64,000 nt of DNA from Chrysomallon squamiferum (lineage: Eukaryota; Mollusca; Gastropoda; Neomphalida; Peltospiridae). Positions 11,501 to 22,801 of this stretch are shown here, in pieces (the stretch's first letter is position 1; each line of letters begins with the position of its first letter). Below the pieces are notes generated by a model, which saw only the letters and a list, made by a program, of their open reading frames with translations, made no database searches and was not told the DNA's origin. The translations under genes and the position numbers were made by a program. The DNA is taken from positions 8,706,923 through 8,770,922 of the forward strand of contig CM022666.1 of the NCBI GenBank assembly GCA_012295275.1. The letters run 5' to 3'.

Positions 11501-12190
11501 ACAGTTTTTTTAACCTTAATTGCTAAAGGTAGCTCTCTACCTCTTCACTCCCACCACCTCCACATCAACCCCCTCGCCTGGAACTGTTTTAGTATATGAA
11601 CTTGTCTCTTCATGCCTCGTGGGCACGTCCATATTCGTGACGGGGGGTTGTAATCTCGAAACGCCACGAAGCAGAGAGACGGCTCAGGTTTCTCTCCACC
11701 TTGAACCGTGCTGGCCCAGAATCCGCCAACTAACGAGCGCTTGTCTCCAACAGGTAAGGCAAATGACGTTACGGCTTGCGATTGTCAATCCAGATATGCC
11801 ACGAAAACTTGGCACCACTTTACGCCCGCATCCAGTTGTCTCCCCTCGCTGTCTGTCGAGGCCACGCCGAGCGCTGCACTGCGAAGCCTCGACATCGAGT
11901 CGCGTCGTTCAGGCAGAAACTTGGTGTTCTGTCAAGCGAAAACGGCATCTGTAATTGTACACTGGGAAAAACTAAATAATCCGACGTTAACTCTAGAAAA
12001 GTAACGTGACACGGGCAACTATAAAGCGCAGGCAACCCTGGGGTAGACCGTCCTTTGTTCCCGTATCAACGGGATCTTTTTCCTGCCCAGGATATCGTCG
12101 TAAATTGTTCCCTTGGCAATGAAACAAATTAGCTATGTCCGTGCCTCGTAGAACACTGGTTTGTTTAACTCAGATAGCCAGGTAATATAT
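11500..12190 (+). promoter_or_regulatory. CpG-rich promoter-like island
   Basis: About 690 bp of unique, relatively GC-rich sequence with many CpGs, the largest such block outside SoxB1. Features seen: CAG|GTAAGG donor-like site (exon end 11753), TATAAAG (12020-12026), CTTTGTT (12053-12059) and a CCAG|GTAATA donor (exon end 12181). Several frames are open but start at TTG or CTG and match no family, so a non-coding promoter or first exon is preferred. Confidence 0.35.
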
Positions 12191-12467
12191 ATATTTTTAT
12201 GTATCTCACGCGTCACCCCCCCCCCAGTACGCCATCCCGTCTCCCAGCTACACCATCCTTTCCTCCACTACATTATCCCTCCACCCTCCACCTATAGCAG
12301 CCTGTGTATGTCGAGATTGGATTTCGTTGTTTCAGGTTTTCTTAATACCTTTTTCGTTGTTTTTTATTTTTTTTATTTTTTTTTGTTTTGTTGTTTTTTT
12401 TACTCACATTTTATAAGTATTCAAAAGTATTCTCAGTATATAATAACTTTTGTAATCTTTTTATGTG

Positions 12468-12530
<63 letters not shown>

Positions 12531-12714
12531 GTATGTACTGAACGTGTATTTGTATGTGTGTGTGAGTGTGTATGCATGCACATGTACGGATAGATACTTA
12601 GCAACAATTGTATAAAATATTTAAATAGAGGTATACTTATAAGCAGACAATTATATGGTGAAAATTCCATAATCTTTTCAATATAATATTTAAATTGTTG
12701 GGGTTTTTGAAAAC

Positions 12715-12760
<46 letters not shown>

Positions 12761-12900
12761 TTTTATCTGTCTGGATCCGTGTTACCTCAAATTCTGATTT
12801 TATAAAAAAACAAAATAGTACTTATATTTTTATTGTTCTAATTTCCACACAAAAATTAATTCAGACTCAGCTACAGGCACGTAATACAAACACATCAATA
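12190..12900. other. Pyrimidine-rich, TA and TTTA arrays
   Basis: C-rich pyrimidine patch (12215-12295), T runs, (TA)n 12473-12518 running into (GTAT)n to 12536, and (TTTA)n 12717-12762. Confidence 0.85.
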
Positions 12901-12914
12901 AAACTGCGTGCAGA

Positions 12915-13255
12915 ATTTACACACACACACACACACACAAAGACATACATACATAATGTCTCTCTTACTCATACATACACTCACACACACATGCAAACAC
13001 ATCCTCACAGCCACAGACACATACTACCATGCACACACGTCATCATACACAGAAAAAACGCAACGACACACACACGTCTATAGAAATAGACACAAGTACA
13101 CTCATCCACACAAACACAGACATATACACACACATACCATACACAGACACCCACAAACTAATACACACACGCAACCACAACAATACACACAAATACATTT
13201 TTTTACACACACACACTCACACACACACACACACATACACACATACCGCATCCAC
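12915..13255. repeat. Degenerate (CA)n domain
   Basis: About 340 bp in which the plus strand is almost free of G: CACACA runs broken by ATA/AGA. It is a decayed CA microsatellite with His/Thr-rich frames. Confidence 0.9.
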
Positions 13256-13514
13256 CCATACTCATTCACCCACCATCCACGCTATAAAAACCTACACTGA
13301 TTCGTCACCTCTGGGGGTGTGTACGTGAAGAGGAAAATTAAACTCGTTAATGACACCCTGCCATCTATTTCATCTGCAACTTGAAACCAGTGGGAAATTT
13401 ACTTGGAAACACACGTAAGACTAGAACGCTATAAAACAATAAAAGGTGCAGTAAATAAACATTTCAGTGTAATATCGATTTCTCTCCCTTCACGTTGTAG
13501 TGGCAGTGTCACGT

Positions 13515-13516
<2 letters not shown>
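13256..13516. other. Short unique stretch ending at a TCACGTGA site
   Basis: About 250 bp of non-repetitive AT-rich DNA, with TCACGTGA (13509-13516) immediately abutting the next CT array. Confidence 0.5.

Positions 13517-13593
<77 letters not shown>
13517..13593. repeat. (CT)n microsatellite, 77 nt
   Basis: Pure CT. Confidence 0.98.
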
Positions 13594-13594
<1 letters not shown>

Positions 13595-13639
13595 GCGTAG
13601 ATTTGTAGGGTTATTGTTGTTTTAAAGTGACGTGCTGTG

Positions 13640-13719
13640 TAACATGTATGTATGTATGTATATCTGTGTGTGTATATTTCTGTATGCCTAGGTAGACAGA
13701 TATTGTGTGTATGTATGTA

Positions 13720-13767
<48 letters not shown>

Positions 13768-13860
13768 TGTATGTATGAATGTTTATGTTTTCAATACAGA
13801 CATAATTAATAAATAAGTAAGTAAGTAAATAAATAAATAAATAAATAATATGAATAAAAA
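13640..13860. repeat. GTAT/TA/AAAT composite microsatellite
   Basis: GTATG tetramers, (TA) at 13733-13752, then AAAT tetramers. Confidence 0.9.
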
Positions 13861-13899
13861 TCAAATAAAAAATAAAAACATTATGCAAACACTATAATC

Positions 13900-14310
13900 G
13901 GCTTCCTTTACTACAATCAGAGGCTGATGAGAAATATTGATAATGTTCAACAAATTAATATGACTCGTGATGTTTGCTCATCGTTACATTCCGTAATCCG
14001 TCGGTAAACATCGGCTTCGTTTGTTTCCGCGATACAGAACTTCCGCCGTCCGTAATGGAATTTACTATGTCCATTGTCTTGGTTTTATCCGATCATCCAA
14101 TTTTTGTATGACCGATGATAAAAACGCACTGGTGCGTGGAAACGACACTATCTGGAGAACATCAAAGTAACCAGTTGAATTTTCGCTTTAACTCTAGAAC
14201 AATTGTCGATTTCGGAAATAGATTACTTATACATCGCGCCTCGAGCCAAGTGAGATATTTGCAAATTGTTTTTCATTGCTTGAAGAAATAACACAGACAG
14301 GTAACTTTAA
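13900..14310. promoter_or_regulatory. Candidate regulatory island with SOX and TCF-like sites
   Basis: About 400 bp of unique sequence. Includes CCATTGT (14071-14077), ACAATTGT (14199-14206, a SOX palindrome), ATCAAAG (14161-14167, TCF/LEF-like) and GTAAACA (forkhead-like). No coding frame is supported. Confidence 0.3.
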
Positions 14311-14679
14311 CTAACAAGTGGACAAAAAAAAAAAAAAAAAATGAGGGCAAGAATATATTATATACACTTTGTTGGTCTTCAGTGGTTGCTGATGTGAAAA
14401 AGGAGAAACGAGAGAAAAGATAGGTTTACATTACTTTGCTCAGTTTCTATTGAAATCGACAAGGTATGTATTTCAATGCGATGTGTTTACAATGGTCGAT
14501 TGAAACGTAGTGGCTGTGTGAAGACGACAATTACAAGGATGGAGGATTTGTGGAAATAATGGTGCGGACGAAATCGAGCAATAGAAAGCAAATGCGATAA
14601 GTCAGTTTATGACGTGACTTACGTTTTACCTGGACTGTTTAATGTTTGTGAACTGAATGAAGTGTAACAGTGAGAGAGT

Positions 14680-14727
<48 letters not shown>

Positions 14728-15400
14728 AAAAGACGGTCAGAGATAAGGTGAATTATGATGTACAGAAAGATAGAGACATTATTAATAGATTGAGTCAGAA
14801 ATCAAGATGAGAAAGAAAAACAAATGAAAAGAGGGGATCTAGAACATATTATAAATGTATAATACCAAACATTCAGTATAGCCTCCAACCACGATACCTG
14901 TATACTCCACCACAATAAAAGAAAAGTAGAAAAAAACTAATAATACGACGCTGTTAATATACAAGTAATATTACGGTAACATTATGGACAAGTGGGATGA
15001 CGTAAACAGTTATTACGTCACAGTCGCTCATTAGTTACTTGTACGTAACGGCGAGAATTACGTGGAAAGTGAAGAACCGAGTAAATTACTTAATTGGAAA
15101 GTAATCACCATGTTGCAGACGTCGTGGTGTTGTAGTGTAACGTCATCTACAACCGTGACACGGACATCCTTTTAAAACAGAAATTATTTTGTTTTCGATT
15201 ATTACGAATTCGCTTGTTTTGGAATAACAAAGCGTCAGCAGAGGTCAGTGACCCCCACCCACCCTCCCTTTTCACTAAATCAAAGTATTTGTGAATTTAA
15301 GTACAGGAACAGCAATAATTCTTCACGAAACAAATATTTCTGTAAATTAACTCAAACGCATACAGAGAGAGAAAAAAACAACTGTAAATAAGTGCATAAT
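14310..15400. other. Mostly unique AT-rich sequence with GA/CAGA patch
   Basis: (GA)n at 14672-14702 runs into ACAG tetramers (14703-14727). 14900-15180 is unique and holds an inverted pair of CRE variants: TGACGTAA (14998-15005) and TTACGTCA (15013-15020). No gene seen. Confidence 0.5.
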
Positions 15401-15428
15401 AGCTAATAAACAAAAGAAATAATAGGCC

Positions 15429-15429
<1 letters not shown>

Positions 15430-15497
<68 letters not shown>

Positions 15498-15519
15498 GAA
15501 GAAGAAGAAGAAGAAGAAA
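15430..15519. repeat. (AAT)n followed by (AAG)n
   Basis: Pure AAT to about 15496, switching to AAG units. Confidence 0.96.
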
Positions 15520-15699
15520 TCTATAACTACAGCATCAACAGCTACTACGGTGACAACAACAATTAGAAAATAATTCAGAAAACTGTATTTGTGGTTTTAT
15601 CTAGCAGAAACATACACATCCTTGCAGATAATTAAAAAGCGTTTATCATTGACCTCATTACGTGCCAGTGTCATTTGGTTGACGCATTTACTTACTTAC

Positions 15700-15842
15700 C
15701 ACAGACCGCGCCCGAGCGTGTGACGTCACAGAAACAGTTCTTAAAATAGCAACAGCCCGCCTTCTCACGTACGCCGTTCACGTTTCCCTGTCACGTGACC
15801 AGAGACAGATGTCCGTGCAGATTCGCGCGGTTTCTATTTATA
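15700..15842 (-). promoter_or_regulatory. Candidate TATA promoter and first exon (minus strand)
   Basis: Reading on the minus strand: TATAAATAG (15834-15842), then about 30 nt to a presumed start near 15811, then GTCACGTGAC (15790-15799), TGACGTCA (15721-15728), CpG-rich sequence and CTGTG|GTAAGT, a near-consensus donor with exon end at 15700. The presumed exon has no ATG. This would be a short non-coding first exon or 5' UTR, with its body lying below 15.7 kb. All elements are visible; their joint use is inference. Confidence 0.3.
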
Positions 15843-15899
15843 ACGTGGAGTTTATAACGTAAATATTTTGTCAGCGCTCGTGTTGTGTTAAGGTATTTT

Positions 15900-16430
15900 A
15901 AGTCTGGTTCTGTTACTAAGGGCTATAAAAATAAATCAATCAGTCAGCCAGTTAATAATAATGAAAACAACAACAACAAAAGCAACAACAACAGCAACAA
16001 TAACAACAACAACAATAATAATAATAATAATATAATAATAATAAATAAATAAATAATGCAATTATAAAACGAATGAAAATAGAAAAGATACATCTTGTAA
16101 ATTCTGATAAACCGCTTTAGTACTTACACAGGTATAGAACGGGAAATAATACAACTGGTACACTATGTAGGATTGATCCTAGGATCCACCGCTTGATAGA
16201 CCAGAGTTAAAGCACTGGTTTATCACTCACAATTACACCGTCTGTACGAACCTTTATTAATTTAAACTTACTCGCTTCTAAGTACAAAAAAAAAGCTTCA
16301 GGTAATTCAGATATTTTCTGAGATTAATGTTTTATGTTAGTTAACTAAAAATTCTTGACCCACTACTGCATTAATAAATAAATAAATAATGTCTGTATGC
16401 ATTTATTTATGTTGTAGGTATGGATATGTA
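15900..16430. other. CAA/AAT-rich then unique spacer
   Basis: CAA/AAT/AAAT runs at 15960-16058; unique AT-rich sequence to 16375 with a 12-nt palindrome GATCCTAGGATC (16175-16186). Confidence 0.6.
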
Positions 16431-16433
16431 TGT

Positions 16434-16499
16434 GTATGTATGTATGTATGTATGTATGTATGTATGTATGTATGTATGTATGTATGTATGTATGTATAT
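16434..16499. repeat. (TGTA)n microsatellite
   Basis: About 16 tetramer units. Confidence 0.96.
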
Positions 16500-16861
16500 A
16501 TATTTAGGTTCGGCCATAATGTTTCTGTAGGTGCGCGTGTGTGTATGTGTATCTATCTATATGTACTATCAATAATTATGGTATTTTTGTTTACGTATAA
16601 GAAAAAAATAAGAACCCATACCCCTGAAAAATCAGATAATTTAAATTTATCTTTCTTTTATCATAGTGTCATTAAGTCTCTGACAGTGTTATTATTTTGT
16701 ACTACATACCACTCTGTCAATAAATCATACATTCAAGTCACTCTGCTAAATACTTTATAATGTAACCAGTTACATACACAACTGTGTGTGTGTGTGCGTC
16801 TAACACATATGTACACGTTTATTTATATATATTAAAAAGTAATATAAATATTTAAATAAAT

Positions 16862-16867
<6 letters not shown>

Positions 16868-16921
<54 letters not shown>

Positions 16922-17002
16922 TGAAGTATGTATGCATGTGTGTATGTATATGTTTGTGTATGTATGGTTTATTTATGTATGGTGTATATGTGTGTATGAA
17001 CG

Positions 17003-17060
<58 letters not shown>
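16868..17060. repeat. (AAT)n, TGTA and (CT)n composite
   Basis: (AAT)n 16868-16920, TATG-rich 16920-17005, pure (CT)n 17011-17055, then short (TA). Confidence 0.95.
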
Positions 17061-17066
<6 letters not shown>

Positions 17067-17199
17067 AAGACATGTGTTTGTAGGTACACACAGTCGTACG
17101 ATGCATGTATGTGTATATATGTACGTCTGTACGTATACATTTATATACACGTAAGTAAGTATTATAATATCTTAGTAGGTAAACAAAAACGAGTTCCCA

Positions 17200-17640
17200 C
17201 CCTCTTCAGACATGCATAATAATTTTAGCGAGGTTTGTTTTTCTGCGTCGTGCCTGTTTTCTCATCCTTGTCCTCTCTAAGTCATTAGTATCGGGTGACT
17301 CACCGCCAGGTAGACTTAATACCCTTAAAATAATGTTCCCCGAGTCTTAATGTCCGATACACTTTATAGCGGGGTACACTGACTCGCGAGAATGTCTGTA
17401 TACACATCCGAATAAAAATATACGTGTTAGGCCACGCTTTGTCAGTAGTGCGAACAGAATATCGTGGAGTAAAATAATATGTGAAGTAAAATATTGATGA
17501 CAGCGGAGTCCACGTCTGCAGTGACAACAACAACAACAGCAGCAGCTGCAATGTACCCAGGCAGCTGCAGTTTAATGTGATGGAGAAGAATTTTTATGTC
17601 AGCGAGCGAGCGACGTGTGAACTGATGCTGATGACGTCAG
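17200..17640. promoter_or_regulatory. Candidate regulatory island with AP-1 palindrome and twin E-boxes
   Basis: Unique sequence with GGTGACTCACC (17294-17304, AP-1 core), two identical GCAGCTGCA E-boxes 19 bp apart (17542 and 17561) and a CRE (17632-17639). The E-boxes fit proneural bHLH sites in general form. Confidence 0.3.
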
Positions 17641-17659
17641 AGGTGTGAACTGCGTAATT

Positions 17660-17887
17660 TAAGTAGTGAATAAGTAGTAGAGTAGTAGTAGTACTAGTAG
17701 TAGTAGCAGCGGCAGAGGTCGTAGTTATAGTAGATGTAGTAGTAGTAGCAGGAGTTACAGACATATATGCATAAACATAAACAGCCATCCGTACATTGAC
17801 ACCTATACATGGAGAAAACAAAGGAAATAAATAATAATATTAAAAAGTAATAAATAAATATTTAAATAAATAAGTAAATAAATAAAT

Positions 17888-17955
<68 letters not shown>
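17660..17955. repeat. Decayed GTA array, AAAT and (AAT)n
   Basis: GTA/GCA trinucleotides 17663-17760, short unique gap, AAAT units and pure (AAT)n 17892-17955. Confidence 0.9.
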
Positions 17956-17956
<1 letters not shown>

Positions 17957-17959
17957 TTT

Positions 17960-18610
17960 AAAGAACGTAGTGGGGGGGAAAAAAGATAAAAAATATGAAT
18001 TTAAAACTCAGATAAACGTTTCATTTTCAAACACCCTCAACGTCGTCACTGGCCATCAAATGTGACCTTTGTAAAATATTCTAGCGACACACGAGACCCA
18101 CAGCCAGCTGAAGAAAACAAAAACAAGTTTGTATGACAAAGAGATCGCTTAATTAGAACTGCTGGAAGAAGATGCAACTCCCCAGGGCGAAGAAAATGAG
18201 CTTTTGGCCTGTTGGATCGCGTTTATTACAGACCCCGCTGCTTCGACAAGTAAATACCCTTATTTATGGCCTCTCTCTGCGTATGGCGAAGTAAGAAGAT
18301 TGTAAATATATGTAAAGGATAAGGGCGGAGGTATTTGTTTAACATGTAAAGGTAATTTTTCCAATACATTCTTCCAGTGTCTGGTATGGGTGGAAATTTA
18401 CGTAATAATTGAGGTTTTAAAAACAGATGTGTTTGTTGTTGTTTTTTGTTATTTGTATATAGTTGTCTGCTGCTGTGAAGTAATAAGTATGACATTAAAA
18501 GTAGTGTTTGTGTTTGTGAGAAGTTTAGATAGTAACTGTGGCTTTAAAGTACGTAAACTCACAACAGAAAAATAGTCATGTAAACAAAGAAGTAAACGCA
18601 TGTAAACGCA
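17960..18610. other. Unique AT-rich sequence
   Basis: Non-repetitive sequence with moderate complexity (for example 18040-18260). No frame has both an ATG and recognisable content. Confidence 0.5.
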
Positions 18611-18611
18611 T

Positions 18612-18615
<4 letters not shown>

Positions 18616-18693
<78 letters not shown>
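18616..18693. repeat. (CT)n microsatellite, 78 nt
   Basis: Pure CT. Confidence 0.98.
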
Positions 18694-18695
<2 letters not shown>

Positions 18696-18699
18696 AGAA

Positions 18700-19480
18700 T
18701 AACCTGATCGCTCATTCCTCGACTATTTAACGCCACCCCCATGTACCCGCTTCCCCCTTACTTCCATTTTTAGCTCACGATGTAATACACGCGGAGCGAA
18801 AAGACAAAAACACTTTATCTTTGTTTGCACTTCGTCTTTATTTAATTTTTAATATTTTTAAAACAAACACAGACAACGTTAATTTGAATTTTCAAACTAA
18901 CGCGAGTCAAGAGAAAACACAAAGAAAGTGGGTTTTTTTTTTTTTTTTCAGTTTACTGTTCCAGTTTTAAACCTACAGTACACATAATTCCTTTCTGTTT
19001 TTCTTCTTGTTTTTCTTGTCTTTCTTATTTTAAAACCACAAGAGAGAAATGTCTAATTTTCTTCGTGTTCCTGAAATTCTGTTTCTGATGCAACTACAGG
19101 GTCTCCCTATCACGAAACCAAATACGACGAAAAATCGACAAGAAATCTTTAAATAATAGTATTGTGACTGCCGTATATTACTGCATGGTAAAAACCTCTT
19201 GTTTTGACTTCTCGGAGTGCTGTATAAACACAGCCTTCATCATATTTCCTAATTATAGTATTTCACAAACCAGACTTCGATTTGCAGTAAAGTTTAAGTA
19301 GAATATATCGCCGTGTTAATAACTGCGGAAACTAACGATGATTCTCGGGTTCTGAAAGGAGGCATGACGTGAAGAAAAGAAATTCTAGCCAATTTGTTTT
19401 TAAGTAAAAAAAAGGGGAAAAAAAGCAATGAATGAAAAGCGAGGTGAAAAGAGAGAGAAAAAAGATGGTTTGGAGTGGCT
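18700..19480. other. Unique AT-rich sequence
   Basis: Mostly non-repetitive apart from T18 near 18932. No gene or clear motif cluster recognised. Confidence 0.5.
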
Positions 19481-20260
19481 GTATTGGAATCTATCGATTT
19501 TGGTTTCGTTTCTTTCGTTGGTTTACAAGTAACACTTTTTTCTTTCCTTCATTTGTATAAGATTTCATTTCCTCTTTCTTTCGTTCTTCCATGTTTTCTG
19601 TTCTTTCCTCCTTTTTTATTCCTTATTCCTTCTTTCTTTCTTTTGTTTTCTTTTTCTTTCCATTTTCTATTTTCTTCGTTATTTCTCTTTTTATTAATGT
19701 CTTCATTCTTTCGATTTCCCTTTTCTGTCATTCTATTTTCCCTGCCCTCTCCTTTATATGCGTCTTTAATTCACAGGTTCATTTTTCCTTCCTTGTTTCT
19801 TTGTCTTTCAGTCTTCCGTTTTCAGTCATGTGTTTATATATGTCTTTACGTCATAACAGTTAACTTCACAAAATGATTTCATCATTATTACAGGAATAAA
19901 TATTTCAGTGATTCAAAAGTTAAATCAGTATATATTAAACCATTATTACCACTTTCAGTCTGCATGTATTTTTTTATTATCATTATCATGCAAATTTATA
20001 TAATTTGACTAATATTTTCAAGTTATAACACGGTTTTTAAAAATGAATATTTAACAAAAATAAAGTCATTGAATGATTCACTTTTCATTTAGATTTAATT
20101 TGAACATCGCAAGTATATAAGCGGATCTACTTCTTCTTCTTCTTCTTCTGCTTTATTTGAAATTAAAACCCGGACTACTATGACACACCTGTAACTAGAA
20201 CTACCCCAGCCAATGACTAGTAAAAAGATCAGATATAAGTCTCACGTAATATATTGGTTC
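19480..20260. other. Pyrimidine-rich (TTTC/TTCC) stretch then AT-rich DNA
   Basis: 19530-19830 is strongly T/C-biased on the plus strand. A CRE variant TTACGTCA lies at 19846-19853. A TTC run is at 20130-20148. Confidence 0.6.
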
Positions 20261-20700
20261 TATTTATTTCTGGATGAAACTTAACACTGTCAGTCTGTAT
20301 AGATCCCTCATTTCTATTCATAGCGTCATAATCACAGTTAAAAATTATATCATTTTCACAAAACTTTGTATATATATATATTCTGAAACGTTAAAGTATA
20401 CATTTCTTGAAAGCAATTTATTATTTTTACTTACTTTGGTGTTTCTTTTGTTGTTATTATTGTTGTTGTTGTCGTAGTCGTTGTTTATTGCAATAAAAGC
20501 GTGTGTTAATAAATTTCCGAAGGCAAGAAAGTAGAAAGAAAGAAAGAGAACAAGATAGCAGTAACGAACGAAAACAAGGTTGTTTTTTTCCAAAAACAAA
20601 CAAACAAACAAACAAACAAACAAACAAATAAATAAATAAATAAATAAATATATAACGATATGTGAAATAAATAATTAAAAAAAAAATTAAATTAAAAAAA

Positions 20701-20735
<35 letters not shown>

Positions 20736-20760
20736 AGGAAAAAAACGAATGGTATTTTTA
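20260..20760. other. AT-rich spacer with AAAC/AAAT tetramers
   Basis: (AAAC)n 20595-20627 switching to AAAT, and a second AAAT array at 20698-20736. Confidence 0.85.
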
Positions 20761-20859
20761 ACTAGCGAAAGTCTCACATTGTTTAAATTAATGCAAATGC
20801 GCGTGTCATAGTGTTTGTATTTGAAATTAACGTGGCACCCTGCTATGTCAATTTCATTT

Positions 20860-21105
20860 ACCCACAAACCCCGGGGCCGAATCCAGTCTGCCAGGCCAGA
20901 TAGTCCGATAAATTATTTCTCGACTTGACAACGACGTAGAGGACGGCTCTCGGGAGATAACGTTACCGACGCTGACCACAACGTGATACCGTTTTCCGGG
21001 GGTAAAGATATTTGTTCGTTTGCCGAACGGTGATAAATTAGAAATTAATCGTCGACCAATCAGAGACGAGATTACAATAAGCGGCTACCGATAACTTTAT
21101 TACTG
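20860..21105. promoter_or_regulatory. Unique CpG-bearing island
   Basis: About 240 bp of complex sequence with several CpGs, a CCAATCAGAG box (21056-21065) and no open frame of note. Possible enhancer or promoter; function unknown. Confidence 0.3.
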
Positions 21106-21117
21106 CAAATACATACA

Positions 21118-21121
21118 TACA

Positions 21122-21161
<40 letters not shown>

Positions 21162-21165
21162 TACA

Positions 21166-21207
<42 letters not shown>

Positions 21208-21240
21208 TACATATACAAACACACACACAAACGCATGCAC
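21118..21240. repeat. Duplicated (CA)n block
   Basis: Two CACACA arrays, each introduced by CATACATACAGACAC, so the whole unit appears duplicated. Confidence 0.9.
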
Positions 21241-21514
21241 AGACGTACACACGAAATTAGCTTCTTTTCTTTTCGGCTTTATTTCATGTGCAACTTCCCA
21301 AATATTTACAAATCTGGGTTTATGAAGAGAAAGAGTAAGTGAGTATATCATTTTGTTAATGACTGTGTTTGAGTGTGAGATTGTGTATGTATATGTGTAT
21401 GTATATGAATATATGAAACTGCTGGTTTGTATGTACGTGTATATGTCCGTCAGTTTATAAATCCACCCATCCATCGATTTCTCAGTCAATTATAATTTCA
21501 TTTAACCATACATT

Positions 21515-21655
21515 CATTCCTTCAACCCATCCATCCATCTGTCCATCCATCTATCCATCCATCTATCCATCCATCTATCCATCCATTCCTTTATGCATTC
21601 ATTATTCGCCGGTCCATGCATGCATCCATCCATTCATCCATCCATCTATCAATTT
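21515..21655. repeat. (CCAT)n array
   Basis: CCAT tetramers with CTAT and CTGT variants. Confidence 0.95.
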
Positions 21656-22040
21656 CTGTTCTAAGTTTAATTTTCTGAAACACTCACCTAACAATCTTAT
21701 AACCACTGACAAACAGCAGTTTCCTCTATTCGGGAATACCATATTGATCTTAACGTGACCTTGACCCGTCATACAGACATACTGGTCATACAGACATACT
21801 GGTCTATCGTTTTTATTTCGAAGCTTGACCTTTTGAATGGCTACTGAACGCTCCACCAAAATCTGTCCTCTTTGACAATGATGTATGTAAGGAAAGTATA
21901 CATTATCATACAACCACTGGAAACGAGATTTTACTTATTAAAACAAGTGTAGACGATAATGTTAGCATGTTAGAGTGTTAGAAGAGATGAAAGAGAGAGG
22001 TTCTTCACAAGTAGAAGAAAACAAAAACGAGAAAATATTA
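21655..22040. other. Unique island with nuclear-receptor half-sites
   Basis: Contains TGACCTTGA (21757-21765, the extended TCAAGGTCA half-site) and TTGACCTTTTG (near 21825). A 17-nt phrase CATACAGACATACTGGT is directly repeated near 21770 and 21788. The minus-strand open frame starts at TTG and ends near a TTAG|GTGAGT donor (about 21689). Confidence 0.35.
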
Positions 22041-22047
22041 ACATTAT

Positions 22048-22061
22048 TATTATTATTATTA

Positions 22062-22131
<70 letters not shown>
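22048..22131. repeat. (ATT)n microsatellite
   Basis: Nearly pure, one ATATT interruption. Confidence 0.96.
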
Positions 22132-22132
<1 letters not shown>

Positions 22133-22258
22133 TCACTAATAATGTATTATTAAAATTTCCAGTGCTAATGTAACACAAATGAGGGATCAGGCTACAGAAA
22201 GGTGAAATGAAAAGTGTAAACTCTCTGTTCATTTCGTCTTATCCTTTTGTTTTTGCAG

Positions 22259-22392
22259 TACCCCTTTAAGAAAAGCACCCGGCAACCCGCCTGTGCTGGT
22301 AAAACAGAAAGCGAGTTTGAAAGAGAAAAAAACAGTCTTATAGTAATAACTCTGAATACTACGACAGAAACGATCTAGCGGGCAAAAATAAA
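22259..22392 (+). other. Candidate 3'-terminal exon with AATAAA
   Basis: CTTTTGTTTTTGCAG precedes 22259. One frame runs open for 39 codons to TAG at 22376-22378, a second for 27 codons, and AATAAA follows at 22387-22392. The peptides match nothing I recognise. Such a combination can arise by chance in T/A-rich DNA. Confidence 0.18.
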
Positions 22393-22475
22393 CAGAATAT
22401 TTTGATGGGTAGGTATCATGTGACATACGAATTCCCCTTCATCGGGATATTTGCTCGAGGTTGAATCATGTGGAA

Positions 22476-22477
<2 letters not shown>

Positions 22478-22526
<49 letters not shown>
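22478..22526. repeat. T29-A20 homopolymer palindrome
   Basis: A run of 29 T abuts a run of 20 A. It is a perfect hairpin, and also a place where assembly or base calling may be unreliable. Confidence 0.9.
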
Positions 22527-22559
22527 GAAAAGGATTGTAAAACAAAAACAAAAAGAAAA

Positions 22560-22736
22560 AAAAAAAAAAAGAAGCAACGTTACTACCTTGCCAGAGATGA
22601 TATCCGAAACGTCCTGGGTGATTGCTGTAGTGTGTCTGTCTCTCTGTCTGTCTGTCTGTCACTTTCTCTGTGTGATGAAGATCGTGTTGGCATATTTGTA
22701 AAAAAGGTCTTCGTTTTGTTTTTCTTTTCTTTATTA

Positions 22737-22801
<65 letters not shown>

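Noticed and set aside
11520-11954. 144-codon plus-strand frame in the CpG-rich block
   Set aside because: Starts at TTG, two other frames are also open there, and the residue pattern matches no family. Better read as promoter-like DNA.
21602-21913. 103-codon minus-strand frame
   Set aside because: Starts at TTG; its end is encoded by the CCAT array (WMNGWMHAW). Kept only as context for the donor-like site.
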